A DNA stretch of 5,892 bases from Bacteroidetes bacterium CG23_combo_of_CG06-09_8_20_14_all_32_9. Its GTDB lineage: Bacteria > Bacteroidota > Bacteroidia > Bacteroidales > GWA2-32-17. Position 1 is the first letter of the stretch. Each line of letters starts with the position of its first letter. The notes beneath the pieces were generated by a model. The model made no database searches and was not told the DNA's origin. It saw nothing but the letters and a program-made list of their open reading frames with translations. Positions 5,170 through 5,892 of the stretch are shown here, in pieces. The stretch lies in NCBI GenBank assembly GCA_002771395.1, contig PCSS01000323.1:1-5892 (forward strand), read 5' to 3'. The position numbers and the translations under genes are program-made.

Positions 5170-5775
5170 ATGAACAATTCTTTTGAAGCAACTTATCAAA
5201 AAATAAAAAAAATAGCAATATTTGCCTCAGGTTCAGGCACTAACGCTGAAAATATTTTTAAATATTTTCAATTACATTCTTTTACAAGAGTTTCGCTTAT
5301 TTTTACAAATAATGGCAATGCGGGTGTAATTAAAAGAGCAGAAAATTTTAATATTCCTGTAATTGTTTTTAACAGAGCGGATTTTTACCAGTCAAATAAA
5401 GTGTTGAATATTTTAAAAACTGAAAATGTTGATTTAATTGTTTTAGCAGGTTTTTTGTGGCTTATTCCTGAAAATATTATTGCAGATTTTAAACAGCGCA
5501 TTGTAAATATTCATCCTGCATTGTTACCGAAGTACGGTGGCAAAGGTATGTACGGAAATTATGTTCATTGCAAAGTAATTGAGATGGGCGAGCGGGAATC
5601 GGGAATTACAATTCATTATGTAAATGAAAAATACGATGACGGTAATATTATTTTCCAGACAAAATGTAAAGTAACACAGTTGGATACACCTGAAAGTTTA
5701 GCCAGAAAAATTCACGAACTCGAATACTTATGGTACCCAAAAATAATTGAACAAATAATAAGAGGCAGTCTGTAA
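5170..5775 (+). CDS. purN: Phosphoribosylglycinamide formyltransferase (GAR transformylase)
   Basis: The 201-residue cytosolic enzyme transfers a formyl group from 10-formyltetrahydrofolate to glycinamide ribonucleotide, the third step of purine synthesis. The Rossmann-type N-terminus IAIFASGSGTNAENI carries the phosphate loop GSGTN (21-25). The catalytic Asn113 and His115 lie in VNIHPALLPKYGGKGMYG (112-129), whose GGKGMYG ending is the Bacteroidetes form. Asp156 in YDDGNIIFQ corresponds to E. coli Asp144. About 14 residues precede the first strand, somewhat longer than usual; no ATG nearer the core exists, so ATG at 5170 is kept. It is transcribed away from acpP across 147 bp, a common arrangement in this phylum. 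I see no canonical terminator after it. Confidence 0.96.
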   Translation: MNNSFEATYQKIKKIAIFASGSGTNAENIFKYFQLHSFTRVSLIFTNNGNAGVIKRAENFNIPVIVFNRADFYQSNKVLNILKTENVDLIVLAGFLWLIPENIIADFKQRIVNIHPALLPKYGGKGMYGNYVHCKVIEMGERESGITIHYVNEKYDDGNIIFQTKCKVTQLDTPESLARKIHELEYLWYPKIIEQIIRGSL

Positions 5776-5824
5776 TGTCCTTCAAATATTTAAAAACAAA
5801 TACATTTGCCCTAATATACTCATA

Positions 5825-5886
5825 TTGCGTTTATTCCTCAAAAATAGAAAATAAACGCAACAAAAAAATTAAAAACCTGCGTTTAT
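5825..5886. repeat. Three TGCGTTTAT copies, two forming an 11-bp stem
   Basis: Positions 5825-5835 and 5850-5860 are perfect 11-bp inverted copies (TTGCGTTTATT) around a 14-nt loop. A third copy of the 9-base core lies at 5878-5886 in the same direction as the first. No T-run follows the stem on either strand, so it is not a standard terminator. It may be a dispersed intergenic repeat or the edge of an array continuing past the window. Confidence 0.55.
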
Positions 5887-5892
5887 CGGTTT

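Noticed and set aside
5775..5892. Open frame starting at an ATG overlapping the purN stop and open to the window end (39 codons)
   Set aside because: The overlap looks like coupled translation, but the peptide is Lys/Asn/Ser-rich without recognisable features and the frame runs through the TGCGTTTAT stem and its third copy; it is too short to support as a gene.

Overview
The window comes from an AT-rich member of the Bacteroidota (Bacteroidetes), probably Bacteroidales-like or flavobacterial. Four things support this. The divergent cluster purN <> acpP-fabF-rnc is followed by an IPExxxVDY-family gene, an arrangement I know from this phylum. The histidine kinase has the phylum-typical C-terminal wording ([22 protein letters not shown]-like). 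No gene start shows a Shine-Dalgarno sequence. Several promoter candidates fit the Bacteroidetes -7 element TAnnTTTG.

Layout. Positions 1-1460 (minus) hold a sensor histidine kinase cut by the left edge. Positions 1461-1991 contain no protein gene: a possible promoter right against the kinase start, a GC-richer inverted repeat (1510-1562), a promoter-to-terminator unit on the plus strand (1608-1754, copy A), an AT-rich inverted repeat (1803-1898), and about 90 bp in which I see nothing. Positions 1992-2435 (minus) hold a 147-residue IPExxxVDY-family protein. Positions 2436-2783 contain a second promoter-to-terminator unit on the plus strand (2559-2693, copy B); the rest of that gap shows nothing I can support. 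Positions 2784-5022 (minus) are the rnc-fabF-acpP cluster, transcribed acpP, fabF, rnc. Positions 5023-5169 form a short divergent promoter region. Positions 5170-5775 (plus) hold purN. The last ~115 bp contain a three-copy TGCGTTTAT repeat including an 11-bp stem.

How the genes work together. AcpP carries acyl chains, FabF elongates them with malonyl-ACP, and RNase III (rnc) is co-transcribed behind them. PurN makes the formylated purine intermediate from the opposite strand, so fatty-acid and purine synthesis are fired from one shared intergenic region. The kinase is a membrane two-component sensor whose partner regulator should lie just beyond the left edge.

The most interesting content is not protein-coding. 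Two copies of a compact unit, 951 bp apart on the plus strand, each have four 10-bp-spaced TTAAC-type boxes (one degenerate in copy A), a Bacteroidetes-like -7 element, a short ORF-less body, and a near-identical intrinsic terminator. Each looks like a free-standing gene for a small RNA of about 65-80 nt. The box array resembles direct-repeat sites of OmpR/PhoB-family response regulators. The RNA reading rests on sequence architecture only; no transcript data were available.
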